Shown here: positions 8,208 to 16,080 of the stretch, one piece after another | How positions within the stretch are numbered: the stretch's first letter is position 1 | How the letters are laid out: each line of letters starts with the position of its first letter | Source: Alicyclobacillus pomorum DSM 14955 | GTDB taxonomy: Bacteria > Bacillota > Bacilli > Alicyclobacillales > Alicyclobacillaceae | Assembly: GCF_000472905.1 (NCBI RefSeq) | Contig: NZ_AXAR01000005.1 | Coordinates: forward strand, 1 to 45,239 | DNA length: 45,239 nt | Direction: 5' to 3' | Notes under the pieces: generated by a model | Told to the model about the DNA's origin: nothing | What the model saw: the letters and a program-made list of their open reading frames with translations, nothing else | Databases searched by the model: none | Made by a program: the position numbers and the translations under genes

Positions 8208-9509
8208 CTAGAACGGCAGCGTACCACCAAATGATAGATACAGGAGCAAGACATTCAGGGACAATATCACGACTGCACATATTGTCGCTGTGACAGTCAC
8301 CACCCGCTTGTTCACGAGAACACCCATAATGTCGCGCCGCCTAGTGAAGTAAATGAGAGCTATGATAGGCATCGGCAACACTAAACTCAGAACGACTTGG
8401 CTGATGACCAAAGTGTGCGTTGGATCCATGCCAAGTGCAACAATGACGACTGTTGGCAACATGGTGATCACGCGTCGTAGCCACAGTGGAATGGTGAACC
8501 CGACAAATCCTTGCATAATCACTTGACCGGCCATCGTCCCCACCGCAGAGCTCGAAATGCCGGATGCCAGCAGAGAAACTAGAAAGACCGCTGCAGACGC
8601 TGCTCCGAGGAGAGGCGTCAACGTCTGATATGCAGATGAGATGTCCGCGATTTGCGTACGGCCGGATTGGTGAAAGACCGAAGCGGCCATGAACATCATG
8701 GACAGGTTGATGAGCCCAGCGAGGCTCATGGCGATGATGACTTCCTTTGTATGAAAGCGAAAGATACTGCGTCTTTCTGCATCATTGCGTGGAACCACGC
8801 GGTTTTGCGTCAGACTGGAGTGTAGATATACAGCGTGTGGCATGACCGTGGCGCCAATAACACCGACAGCCAATAGGACAGAATCGTTGCTTCCGAGCCA
8901 TGGAACGAGACTGTGATACGCAATCTGACCAACGTCTGGCTTTGCCCAAACCGTCTCGACGACATAACAGGCAGCAATCACGACGACGAAGGCGGCGATG
9001 AACTTCTCCAATGGCCTGAAGCCGAAACGTTCAAGGGTCAGGATGAGGTACGTTGTTACACCCGTCAGCAATGTAGCCATCAACATCGGGATGTGAAATA
9101 ACAAGTTGAGCCCGAGCGTCGCGCCCAGAAACTCTGCGATATCCGTCGCCATTGCAGCAACCTCGGAGAACGCCCACATGACATACGAGAGCCATTTGGG
9201 GCAATACTCGCGACACAGCTCTGGAAGGTTTTTACCCGTTGCGATGCCAAGCTTTCCCGACATGTTTTGAATTAACATTGCCATCAAATTCGCCAATACA
9301 ACAACCCACAACAATTTGTATCCAAACTCCGAACCGCTTTGAATGTTTGTGGCGTAGTTCCCAGGATCGATATACGCGACACAAGCAACGAAGGCAGGAC
9401 CCAAGAACGGTAACAAAGCTCTAATGCCTTTTCTTTGGTGGGTTATGGATTCTCTAGCCGCCAAGACGGCTTTGGTCTCTTTTTGCATTTGCAGAGACGG
9501 TATGCTCAT
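8208..9509 (-). CDS. mntH: Nramp family divalent metal transporter (manganese), MntH
   Basis: A 433-aa proton-coupled Mn(II)/Fe(II) importer with about 11 membrane spans. The diagnostic metal-site motifs are present: DPGN at 48-51 in helix 1 and MPHAVYLH at 223-230 in helix 6. AAAGGAT about 10 nt upstream supports the ATG at 9509. A -10 TATAAT and several MntR/DtxR-like palindromes lie in the upstream region, consistent with repression by manganese. Length and topology match bacterial MntH. Confidence 0.95.
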   Translation of the reverse strand: MSIPSLQMQKETKAVLAARESITHQRKGIRALLPFLGPAFVACVAYIDPGNYATNIQSGSEFGYKLLWVVVLANLMAMLIQNMSGKLGIATGKNLPELCREYCPKWLSYVMWAFSEVAAMATDIAEFLGATLGLNLLFHIPMLMATLLTGVTTYLILTLERFGFRPLEKFIAAFVVVIAACYVVETVWAKPDVGQIAYHSLVPWLGSNDSVLLAVGVIGATVMPHAVYLHSSLTQNRVVPRNDAERRSIFRFHTKEVIIAMSLAGLINLSMMFMAASVFHQSGRTQIADISSAYQTLTPLLGAASAAVFLVSLLASGISSSAVGTMAGQVIMQGFVGFTIPLWLRRVITMLPTVVIVALGMDPTHTLVISQVVLSLVLPMPIIALIYFTRRRDIMGVLVNKRVVTVTATICAVVILSLNVLLLYLSFGGTLPF

Positions 9510-9530
9510 CTAGAACACATCCTTTCCCAC

Positions 9531-9696
9531 TTTTGGTTTTCCTCCAGGACAAAATGTGGATCTCGGGAAAAAGTTTTAGCCGAAGGAAACTTCTATGGAA
9601 CCATTATACACAGTGACATCAGAAAATTGTCACAGTTCCAGTGGGTATCGGCGAAAAAATTTTCGTTAAGGAAAAAGTGTTGGATGAAGGAAACAT
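9531..9696 (-). promoter_or_regulatory. mntH promoter with MntR/DtxR-like palindromes
   Basis: On the minus strand a TATAAT -10 (complement of 9603-9608) faces mntH. Palindromic elements surround it: 9571-9592 (AAGTTT, 10 nt, AAACTT, with core GCCGAAGG), 9531-9556 (TTTTCCTCCAGGACAAAA), and two related copies at 9656-9678 (TTTTCGTTAAGGAAAA) and 9675-9696 (GATGAAGGAAAC). The arms and AAGGAAA core resemble Bacillus MntR operators. The first two lie between the -10 and the gene, where bound repressor would block transcription. The assignment is by pattern only. Confidence 0.5.
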
Positions 9697-9764
9697 ATCT
9701 GTGGGTCAGAGAAGGTACCAAAACCAAACATGTGGCGATACGCATTTCGAGGAGGTGACTGCCT

Positions 9765-9881
9765 ATGGCCACATTCAGTGTACGCATCATCGGTGGACGC
9801 AGAGCGGTAGGTCCGCCCCGACAAAACGCTCAATCGAGCGATTTGGAGAACCACCTAAAGTGGTTCAGCACATATAGGTGA
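9765..9881 (+). CDS. Possible 38-aa protein
   Basis: A short frame beginning MATFSVRIIGGRRAVGPP with a very good ribosome site (GAGGAGGTGACTGCCT before ATG). Its 3' third runs into the repeat element starting at 9837 (Ser-Asp-Leu-Glu-Asn is encoded by the motif). No domain is recognised and it is strongly basic. It could be a real small protein, a leader peptide, or a gene truncated by insertion of the repeat element. Confidence 0.35.
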   Translation: MATFSVRIIGGRRAVGPPRQNAQSSDLENHLKWFSTYR

Positions 9882-10024
9882 TGTGTTTCATTGCTGCCTG
9901 AAACACTCCGCAGTGTGCTGAACCAACTGTCATATGTGATTTGCAAACGCATGGTGTGTTTCCCGAATGCCGGAAACCCATATATTGTGCTGAACGAGCT
10001 GTGTCTCGTTCGTTTCCAAATCAC
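9837..10024. repeat. Composite structured intergenic element with three motif copies
   Basis: Motif copies sit at 9837-9850 (AGCGATTTGGAGAA), 9936-9949 (GTGATTTGCAAACG) and, inverted, 10011-10024 (CGTTTCCAAATCAC). The last two form 13-of-14-matching terminal inverted repeats of an 89-bp unit. Inside are hairpins GAACCAC/GTGGTTC, GTGTTTCA/TGAAACAC, TTTCC/GGAAA and GAACGAG/CTCGTTC, and three copies of GTGCTGAAC (one inverted). The right end overlaps the glycosyltransferase stop codon. Confidence 0.6.
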
Positions 10025-11223
10025 TGAATACCGGTTTTGTGTTTGAACGCAAAAATTTCCCTAACGGCTTGATGGTATCCGCCAGCCTGTTGAAATGACT
10101 TACTCATTTCACTGACGACTTTTCGGAAATCCTGGTTCTTGACCACTTCATCGACCGCTTTCCGAAGTTCGTTCGCTGATAGATTGTCCTTTTGCAATTG
10201 AATGCCAGCACCAAGCTCCGCTACACGCCGGGCGATGAAGGGTTGGTCTTTATCATGCGGAATGACGATGAGCGGAACACCGTAAAACAAACCTTCGCTG
10301 GTACTGTTCATACCCCCATGTGTGATGAACACTTGAGTCTGCCGAAGGACCTCTGTTTGTGGCACGTAATTTCTGACAATGAAATTGGGAGGTATGTTGC
10401 CCAAATCCGAAATGTCCGTGTGCCTTCCTACGGATGCAACCACGGTGTATTCCGTGTCCCCGAGAGCTTCAAAACATATCTTATAGAAGTCCATGACATC
10501 GCGAATGACAGTGCCCAACGAGATGTAAATCACCTGTTTATTCTCAAGGTCTAGGTCCCATTTGTCCTGCGATCCGCGTTCTGAGATGGATGGACCTACA
10601 AACTTGTACGTGTCATCGAATGATTCACCATGTGGCTGAAACTGCCTGGTGGTATACACAATGGAAAGCGGTGCAGGATTACAGAACACATCGTACGCTG
10701 ATTCCAGATCTACGCCATATTTTGCGTTCACGGTGGCTAACATTTGTTCAAATTCCGATTCCACTTGGGTATTTATCGATGCAGGGGATTGGCGTGACAC
10801 GCTGTTCAGTATGAAGTCAAAAGACTGTTTTGTCTGGGCGAATGACGTGCAGGAGTTCACAGCAGGTAAATGCAACATTTGAGCGAGTAAGCGTCCACAA
10901 CCGAACATGGAATCGTGGATGATATAGTCAAACTCATCCCCCTTTGTTTGCTCGATGACGCTGGGTACGATGACATCAGACGTGCGTAATAGTCCAGTGA
11001 CCTTATCTAAAATATGATTCGTATTCCCTGCCAAGAATGCGCTCATGAAGGCAGAGTCATCATAGGTGCGCACGATGGCACCCGTTTTCTCAATGCGCGT
11101 TCTGAATTGTTCGGTGGTGAAGTAGACAACTTCCTCTCCTTGGCGGATTAATTCCGACACAACCCCCAGCGTTGGGTTAATATGGCCTTCAGCAGGCCCA
11201 TTGATAAACAAGACCCGAGACAT
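10021..11223 (-). CDS. MGT-type glycosyltransferase (UDP-sugar dependent, GT1 family)
   Basis: A 400-aa GT-B enzyme resembling macrolide glycosyltransferases and B. subtilis YjiC. The N-terminal acceptor domain begins SRVLFINGPAEGHINPTLG. The C-terminal nucleotide-sugar domain carries ITHGGMNSTSEGL and the following PLIVIPHDKDQ segment, which bind the UDP-sugar. Such enzymes glycosylate hydrophobic acceptors such as antibiotics, flavonoids or lipids. I place the start at the ATG at 11223, since GAGGTGG lies 5-6 nt upstream; an in-frame GTG three codons earlier is inside that site. It is the only intact gene downstream of the minus-strand c-di-AMP riboswitch, about 390 nt away. Confidence 0.88.
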   Translation of the reverse strand: MSRVLFINGPAEGHINPTLGVVSELIRQGEEVVYFTTEQFRTRIEKTGAIVRTYDDSAFMSAFLAGNTNHILDKVTGLLRTSDVIVPSVIEQTKGDEFDYIIHDSMFGCGRLLAQMLHLPAVNSCTSFAQTKQSFDFILNSVSRQSPASINTQVESEFEQMLATVNAKYGVDLESAYDVFCNPAPLSIVYTTRQFQPHGESFDDTYKFVGPSISERGSQDKWDLDLENKQVIYISLGTVIRDVMDFYKICFEALGDTEYTVVASVGRHTDISDLGNIPPNFIVRNYVPQTEVLRQTQVFITHGGMNSTSEGLFYGVPLIVIPHDKDQPFIARRVAELGAGIQLQKDNLSANELRKAVDEVVKNQDFRKVVSEMSKSFQQAGGYHQAVREIFAFKHKTGIQ

Positions 11224-11417
11224 GGAAACCACCTCGTTTTAAGGTTACATCATGAATCGTCAGAGACCTATGCAAACATATTTGTACACAATAGCGCAGT
11301 GTAGTTGCAGACATTATACTTAGTGGATATGGAAATTTTACGAATTGTTTGGGTGGAGCCGATCCACCTTCCCACTGTCCCATCGGGTCCACCCATGGAC
11401 GTTTCATTTAATAGCGA
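11224..11417. other. Intergenic stretch between the riboswitch-linked frame and the glycosyltransferase
   Basis: No gene is supported here. On the minus strand there is a GC-rich hairpin (GGTGGA/TCCACC near 11350-11367) and a TATAAT-like -10 near 11316-11321 that could serve the glycosyltransferase. Forward frames across 11345-11979 lack ribosome sites and overlie the riboswitch. Confidence 0.4.
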
Positions 11418-11591
11418 TTAATGGCGATGAGGTCTGGGAACCACTGTGCGAACGGAATTGGACTGCAGTCGGGAAGCTCTTGCTCTCTGCGTCTTACATG
11501 CTGCGCGACCTCCTGTGCTTACCATAGCACTGGAAGTCTCCGATTGTGAGGACCGCTGTGATGAACCAGGGACCACCGTATACATGGGCAT
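11418..11591 (-). CDS. 57-aa frame directly after the riboswitch (gene remnant or small protein)
   Basis: This frame starts at an ATG 20 nt after the riboswitch core, with AGAGAGGAG about 9 nt upstream, and encodes a Ser/Arg-rich sequence beginning MPMYTVVPGSSQRSSQ. Its composition is not typical of a folded protein. A second frame over the same DNA reads more protein-like for about 30 codons (HVYGGPWFITAVLTIGD) before stopping. Both facts suggest a decayed gene that the riboswitch once controlled. Confidence 0.3.
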   Translation of the reverse strand: MPMYTVVPGSSQRSSQSETSSAMVSTGGRAACKTQRARASRLQSNSVRTVVPRPHRH

Positions 11592-11611
11592 AAAACCGCT
11601 CTCCTCTCTTA

Positions 11612-11728
11612 AACGCTTACGAAGTTAGCTGTCGGATTTGGGCTTAAGAGATTGCCCTACCAGTCAGCAGACTGGATTCACCCCAAAGATTGGTTCCTCC
11701 GTTCCCTTTCGGGATTCAGCGCAAGCGA
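11612..11728 (-). promoter_or_regulatory. c-di-AMP riboswitch (ydaO/yuaA class), minus strand
   Basis: Read on the minus strand, the conserved ydaO blocks appear in order: GCTTGCGCTGAATCCCGAAA, GGAACGGAGGAACCAA, TTGGGGTGAATCC, GGTAGGGCAATCTCTT and CAAATCCGACAGCTAACTTC, ending GTAAGCGTT, which closes P1 with GCTTGC. TCTCTTAA inside the aptamer is complementary to TTAAGAGA at the 3' edge, which overlaps the downstream AGAGAGGAG ribosome site, so translational control is possible. There is no clear target gene. Confidence 0.92.
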
Positions 11729-12015
11729 CATTCAGTTTTGTAGAGTGTAGCTCGTCCATCATCAAACTTCAAAGACTGATCTCTATAGGAAAGAGGAGGA
11801 TAAGGCCGAAATTCTCCGGACATTGCCGGACATTTGACCTGTACGTGAATGACCTGTGCCTACCCAAGGTACATCTGCGTGAGTCACTGATACTGTTGGT
11901 GGCGCTTTGGCGTGTGGATCATCGAAACTGCCGTTGTATATCATTGACGCCTTACGGGACATGGATATTTATGTTATAAAAAAGAGAAATGCCAGCATGT
12001 TAGGGAGGTGTCGAT

Positions 12016-12999
12016 TTGGAATACGTTGAGTCAAAATTCAATTTTGAACGTGGCATACAACACAAAACGGCCAGCGAAATTCAATCGACAATCATCGCCG
12101 GCAAAAAATTTGACCATTTCAAAGGACTTTCGATGGTCCTTCTGGGAGCCGTTCTTTGGGGGGTATCTGGTACAGCCGCTCAAGTTTTGTTCCAACGGGA
12201 CGGATTTGATCCTGGTTGGTTAGTCAGCACGCGGATGAGTGCAAGCGGACTATTGCTACTTCTTGCTGTTGCAATTCGCTCCGGATGTAAGCCCGTATTT
12301 TCAGTATGGGGGAATACAAAGGACTCGCTTCGCCTCATTCTCTTCGGAATCCTTGGATTGTTGGGCGTTCAATACTCTTATTTTGCATCCATTCAGTACG
12401 GAAACGCCGCGACGGCAACTTTATTGCAGTATTTGGGACCGGTTTTCATCACAGTATATCTGGCGTTTCGGCGACGTAGTATGCCGAATCGGTGGGAGTC
12501 CATTGCCGTTGTCTTAGCACTCATCGGGACGTTTTTTCTCGTGACAAACGGTAAATGGCAGGGGCTTTCTGTTTCCACGCCTGCTGTCGTGTGGGGACTG
12601 ATCTCGGCCCTGACGTTATCTTTCTATACTTTGTATCCGAAAGGGTTGCTGCAAAGCTACGGGTCTGCAACCACGCTTGGCTGGGCTATGGTGATTGGTG
12701 GGCTTGTCATGGCCTTCAAGAATCCTCCGTGGCACTTTGTCGGATACAGTTCATTCGGTGCGTGGTGGCTTGTTGGGTTTGTCGTATTGTTCGGGACGCT
12801 GATTCCGTTTTACCTGTATATCTCCAGCTTGAACTACATTTCAGCCTCAGAAGCGAGCCTTCTGGCGTGTGGCGAGCCGCTTTCAGCCGCGATTGTGGCC
12901 ATGGCATTTTTGCACGTGAACATGGGGGCATTCGCTGTATTCGGAGGACTGTGCATCCTGGCGACAGTGGTCATACTGGCCCGAAAGAGCTCTGCATGA
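12016..12999 (+). CDS. EamA/DMT family transporter
   Basis: A 327-aa inner-membrane protein with ten predicted helices in two EamA repeats. The first repeat begins LLGAVLWGVSGTAAQVL, the second PAVVWGLISALTLSFYTLYPKG. The segment ASEASLLACGEPL before helix 9 is typical of the drug/metabolite exporter superfamily. The start is TTG at 12016, with GGGAGG about 8 nt upstream; the 40-residue hydrophilic N-terminus is longer than usual. The substrate is not deducible. It is monocistronic, with a good terminator. Confidence 0.9.
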   Translation: MEYVESKFNFERGIQHKTASEIQSTIIAGKKFDHFKGLSMVLLGAVLWGVSGTAAQVLFQRDGFDPGWLVSTRMSASGLLLLLAVAIRSGCKPVFSVWGNTKDSLRLILFGILGLLGVQYSYFASIQYGNAATATLLQYLGPVFITVYLAFRRRSMPNRWESIAVVLALIGTFFLVTNGKWQGLSVSTPAVVWGLISALTLSFYTLYPKGLLQSYGSATTLGWAMVIGGLVMAFKNPPWHFVGYSSFGAWWLVGFVVLFGTLIPFYLYISSLNYISASEASLLACGEPLSAAIVAMAFLHVNMGAFAVFGGLCILATVVILARKSSA

Positions 13000-13048
13000 T
13001 GCGGGAGCGATACAGAACAAGGTGAACGGACAAAGTGCCTACCACGAA

Positions 13049-13084
13049 GACCGCCTTAGAGAAGATTCTAGGCGGTCATTTTTA
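13049..13084 (+). terminator. Terminator after the EamA transporter
   Basis: GACCGCCT pairs perfectly with AGGCGGTC (13-nt loop that can pair further), followed by ATTTTT. Confidence 0.85.
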
Positions 13085-13088
13085 GATC

Positions 13089-13102
13089 AGCGATTTGCAA
13101 AG
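13089..13102 (+). repeat. Copy of the GATTTGCAAA intergenic motif
   Basis: AGCGATTTGCAAAG lies 4 bp after the EamA terminator, in the leader of the two-component operon. Confidence 0.55.
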
Positions 13103-13182
13103 TACCGACGAATCCCTGGTTCTACCTCTGGGCCTGACCACTGCTCTGCGATACAATCCTATGTGTTGAGAAGGAAAAAAGG

Positions 13183-13875
13183 TTGGGTGCAGCTGTGAGA
13201 ATTCTCTTGGTCGAAGATGAGAAACCGTTGGCTGACGCGCTCATGCAATTGTTCCGCGACAGCCGATACCTTGCTGACGTGGCCTACGATGGAGAAACCG
13301 GGCTTGACCTGGCTCTGACCAACAGCTACGACGTGCTAGTGTTGGACATTATGCTTCCTCGATTAAACGGACTGGAGATTGTACGCAAAGTCAGAGCGGA
13401 GAAACTGGACGTTCCGATTTTGTTGTTAACTGCACGGGATGCCGTCGACGACAGGGTGCAAGGACTGGACGCGGGAGCTGACGATTACCTCGTCAAACCG
13501 TTTGCCAACAAAGAACTGCTGGCACGTCTGCGTGCCCTGACCCGGCGAACCGGCAGCTTAGCCGGGACGGATATCATGCAAGTCGGCCCCTTCACCATTG
13601 ACTTGTCATCCCGAACTGCGAAGCGGGGCGACCACCCCCTCTCCCTCACCAGCAAAGAGTTCCAAATGCTAGAACTGTTCATGCGCAACCACGGCAAGGT
13701 TCTTTCGAAAAAATTGATTCTCGACAGGATTTGGGGCCCGGATGCGTCGGTGATGAGCAACGCAGTAGAAAATTACGTGCACTTCTTGCGCAAAAAGATT
13801 GACGTGCCCGGTCACCACTCTTACATTGAAACCGTCCGTGGCGTCGGTTATGTGTTCAAAATCCCATCTTCCTAG
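13183..13875 (+). CDS. Two-component response regulator, OmpR/PhoB family
   Basis: A 230-aa regulator. The receiver domain (residues 6-120) has the acidic pair Glu11/Asp12, phosphoacceptor Asp55 (VLVLDIM), a Thr in LLTARD and Lys105 in LVKPF. The C-terminal winged helix (about 130-228) ends with the usual ETVRGVGYVF. The TTG at 13183 has AAGGA 7 nt upstream; a GTG at 13195, giving VRILLVEDE, is the more family-like start but sits 12 nt from AAAGG. It is the first gene of an operon with the split kinase. The divergent secreted protein at 15245-15997 is a plausible target. Confidence 0.93.
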   Translation: MGAAVRILLVEDEKPLADALMQLFRDSRYLADVAYDGETGLDLALTNSYDVLVLDIMLPRLNGLEIVRKVRAEKLDVPILLLTARDAVDDRVQGLDAGADDYLVKPFANKELLARLRALTRRTGSLAGTDIMQVGPFTIDLSSRTAKRGDHPLSLTSKEFQMLELFMRNHGKVLSKKLILDRIWGPDASVMSNAVENYVHFLRKKIDVPGHHSYIETVRGVGYVFKIPSS

Positions 13876-13945
13876 CAACGCAACCATTACGACGGGGAAG
13901 GGGTACCCTTTCATTTTGATTCCAAACAGGTAGGAGCCTTTTACC

Positions 13946-14314
13946 GTGTTCAATCGCATCCAAGTCCGTTTGACATTGCTTACTGTAGGGATTTTTTTAG
14001 CGCTCTACATGGTTTCCTCGTTTGCTATATACGGAATCCTGCGGCAAGTCGTTCTGCATGCTGTTGATGTGGAGTTATCCGGCATTGTTCGCCAGGTGGA
14101 GCATCAGAAACCCCCTGCTGTGATGAAATACCTACCATCCGGTATCTACGCCATTGTCGTCAAGCCAGGCCAGTTCGTCTCCAATGCTACACCTGATTTG
14201 GCCGCCAAATTGCAGATCCTCATTCAGCGACATCAGTATCGGCACTTTACGGCCAACTTGAATCAACAAGGTGCGGTCTACCGCGTGAATTTCGTGCCAT
14301 TACAAACGTTGTGA
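13946..14314 (+). CDS. Sensor histidine kinase, N-terminal sensor part (split gene)
   Basis: A 122-aa frame with a GTG start and TAGGAG 9 nt upstream. It carries the first membrane helix (LTLLTVGIFLALYMVSSFAIYGI) and an extracytoplasmic region with the fold pattern of kinase sensor loops, ending VYRVNFVPLQTL before a TGA. In intact relatives the next words are a VGYI segment, and that is exactly how the following overlapping frame begins. Adding one A in the CAAACG run (near 14303-14307) would join the two frames. This is therefore probably half of one kinase. Confidence 0.75.
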   Translation: MFNRIQVRLTLLTVGIFLALYMVSSFAIYGILRQVVLHAVDVELSGIVRQVEHQKPPAVMKYLPSGIYAIVVKPGQFVSNATPDLAAKLQILIQRHQYRHFTANLNQQGAVYRVNFVPLQTL

Positions 14315-15195
14315 AGCAAAACCAGGTTGGGTATATCGTCACCGCCACCAACGTAGCTCGAGAAATGGCTGTCTTACACCGCCTCCAAAGCGTGCTGCTT
14401 CGAGTTGGCGCTTTGGGCACGCTCATTGCTATGTTGGCTGGGTTTTTCCTCGCTGGGCGGGCTATGCGCCCCATTCGCCAGGCTTGGCAACGACAGATCC
14501 AATTCGTTGCAGATGCTTCCCACGAATTGCGAACGCCATTGGCTGTCATTCAATCCAACTTAGACATTGTATTGGATCACTCGGATCAATCCGTTTTGGA
14601 TAACTTGGAGTGGATTAACAACGCGCATCGCGAGGCACGGCGACTAGCCAAACTTGTGGAGGATTTGTTAACACTTGCGCGCAGCGATTCTCAGACCGCT
14701 ACGGTACAACGACAGCCGGTAGATCTTACGAAACTTGTACAGCATGTGGTGGAACTGTTTGAGACCATCGCGATGGCGAAACGGTTGGAACTGGAAGCGG
14801 ATCTGCCTGGGGAAATCCATATCATGGGCGATCCCGATAGACTGCATCAGCTTTTCGTGATTTTGTTGGACAACGCATGCAAGTACACCCCTGAAGGTGG
14901 TAAGGTGCGAGTCACCGTTGCGTTAGAGAGGAACATAGCTGTGGTACAGATAGAGGATACGGGTCAAGGCATCGCGGAGGCGGATGTGAACCGGGTCTTT
15001 GAGCGGTTTTTCCGGGCGGATGAGGCGCGTCATCGGGGGACTGGCGGTGTGGGCCTAGGCCTCGCCATTGCCAAGTGGATTGTCGAGGCACACCAAGGAA
15101 AAATCATGTTGCAAAGCAAACTTGGAGAAGGTACGCGAGTGACAGTGAAGCTGCCGGTTCGCTCGGCTGAACATGCACAGCGGCCGTCGCTGTAA
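14311..15195 (+). CDS. Sensor histidine kinase, catalytic part (split gene)
   Basis: A 294-aa frame starting at a GTG that overlaps the TGA of the previous frame (GTGA). It holds the second membrane helix (VGALGTLIAMLAGFFLAGRAM), a shortened HAMP-like linker (RPIRQAW), the HisKA H-box ASHELRTPL with His71, N-box with Asn188 (DNACKYTPEGG), and the G-boxes EDTGQGI and GGVGLGLAIAK. It would autophosphorylate and pass phosphate to the regulator upstream. No own ribosome site is evident, which again suggests it is normally fused to the frame before it. Confidence 0.85.
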   Translation: MKQNQVGYIVTATNVAREMAVLHRLQSVLLRVGALGTLIAMLAGFFLAGRAMRPIRQAWQRQIQFVADASHELRTPLAVIQSNLDIVLDHSDQSVLDNLEWINNAHREARRLAKLVEDLLTLARSDSQTATVQRQPVDLTKLVQHVVELFETIAMAKRLELEADLPGEIHIMGDPDRLHQLFVILLDNACKYTPEGGKVRVTVALERNIAVVQIEDTGQGIAEADVNRVFERFFRADEARHRGTGGVGLGLAIAKWIVEAHQGKIMLQSKLGEGTRVTVKLPVRSAEHAQRPSL

Positions 15196-15200
15196 ATGTC

Positions 15201-15232
15201 AATGACTCCGGATGAACGCATCCGGAGTCATT
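15201..15232. terminator. Bidirectional terminator between convergent genes
   Basis: A perfect 14-bp stem (AATGACTCCGGATG / CATCCGGAGTCATT) with an AACG loop lies between the kinase stop and the convergent secreted-protein stop. Confidence 0.85.
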
Positions 15233-15244
15233 GATGATGATGCG

Positions 15245-15997
15245 TTAATTGCTGGTCGTCGTGATGGTTGCCGGTGCAGTCGTGTCTTCCTCGTCCTGTG
15301 TAAACCAATGGCTCTTTGAGAGAATCTTATCGATTTTTCCATTCACTTTTGCATCAATCACAGAACTAAGCTCGTCCTTCAACGTATTTGGAGACACGCC
15401 TTGCGCTTGCGCAATGGAATTGATGGATTGACCGGATTTCAGCTTGGAGACGAGTTGTGGAACGGTCATGTGCAGATCTTTTGCAACAAGCTGTAAAAAG
15501 TGAACTCTGGTTTCAAATACCCTTCCATGTTGAAGTAGGTGCTTGTCTGCAGCAATCTGTGGAAGTCTTGCATCGATTCTTGCCTCAATTGTCGACTCTT
15601 GAGCTTCGGTGATACGCTTATCAATCACTGGTTGCTCCAATGCGGAGTGAACCAGAGACTTCAGTTCGGTTTGCAGATTCGCCTCCGAGATGTTATGTGC
15701 TTTTGCAATATCATCTAACGACTGCCCATTGGCCAAATCTTTATGTAACTCCTGTGGAGTTACATGTAAATATGTTGCTAAGGACGGCAATGACTTCTTG
15801 ATGACAAAGCGTTGAAAATGAAAATCATGGTCACCATCATTATTGTTTGCCTGTGCCGCTGGCGTCGATGATGATGCTGTTGACGGAGACGAGCTTCCAG
15901 TGTTGGCGAACGCGTTAAAAGCGAACATTCCAGCACCAACTAAAAAACCACACGCGGCACTGGATACTACCACTAATTTGCCTTTTGTTACATTCAC
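15245..15997 (-). CDS. Secreted protein with two helical repeats
   Basis: A 250-aa exported protein. The N-terminal hydrophobic segment (about residues 8-31) ends FNAFANTG, a likely signal-peptidase site, followed by a Ser/Thr/Pro/Ala-rich linker. Two copies of a helical module follow, at about 72-120 and 169-218. Each has the pattern hydrophobic core, h(T/S)PxxLhxxLxxGQSIxxIAxxxxhS, then LxxELxSxhxxA. The GTG start has AAGGAG about 10 nt upstream. Similar modules occur in secreted Firmicute proteins of unknown role. Its position convergent to the two-component operon suggests it may be regulated by it. Confidence 0.75.
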   Translation of the reverse strand: MNVTKGKLVVVSSAACGFLVGAGMFAFNAFANTGSSSPSTASSSTPAAQANNNDGDHDFHFQRFVIKKSLPSLATYLHVTPQELHKDLANGQSLDDIAKAHNISEANLQTELKSLVHSALEQPVIDKRITEAQESTIEARIDARLPQIAADKHLLQHGRVFETRVHFLQLVAKDLHMTVPQLVSKLKSGQSINSIAQAQGVSPNTLKDELSSVIDAKVNGKIDKILSKSHWFTQDEEDTTAPATITTTSN

Positions 15998-16027
15998 AAG
16001 CTATCACTCCTTCAACTTTTGATGTCC

Positions 16028-16080
16028 AGCGATTTGAAAAATAACTTCGAACCACGCTAGAGGAATTTTGCAAATCGCCG
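16028..16080. repeat. Inverted pair of the GATTTGCAAA motif (53-bp hairpin element)
   Basis: AGCGATTTGAAAAAT at 16028-16042 faces its inverted partner ATTTTGCAAATCGC at 16065-16078, giving a stem of about 13 bp with one mismatch around a 22-nt loop. It lies just upstream of the secreted-protein start, in a 342-bp intergenic region with no supported gene. Confidence 0.65.

Noticed and set aside
9837-10024. CRISPR array
   Set aside because: Repeats are few, inverted and unevenly spaced, without uniform spacers or cas genes.
11500-11760. T-box or SAM riboswitch on the plus strand
   Set aside because: The conserved words match only when reverse-complemented, as the ydaO/c-di-AMP class.
11638-11979. 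113-aa forward open frame
   Set aside because: It lies opposite the c-di-AMP riboswitch, has no ribosome site and no protein-like pattern.
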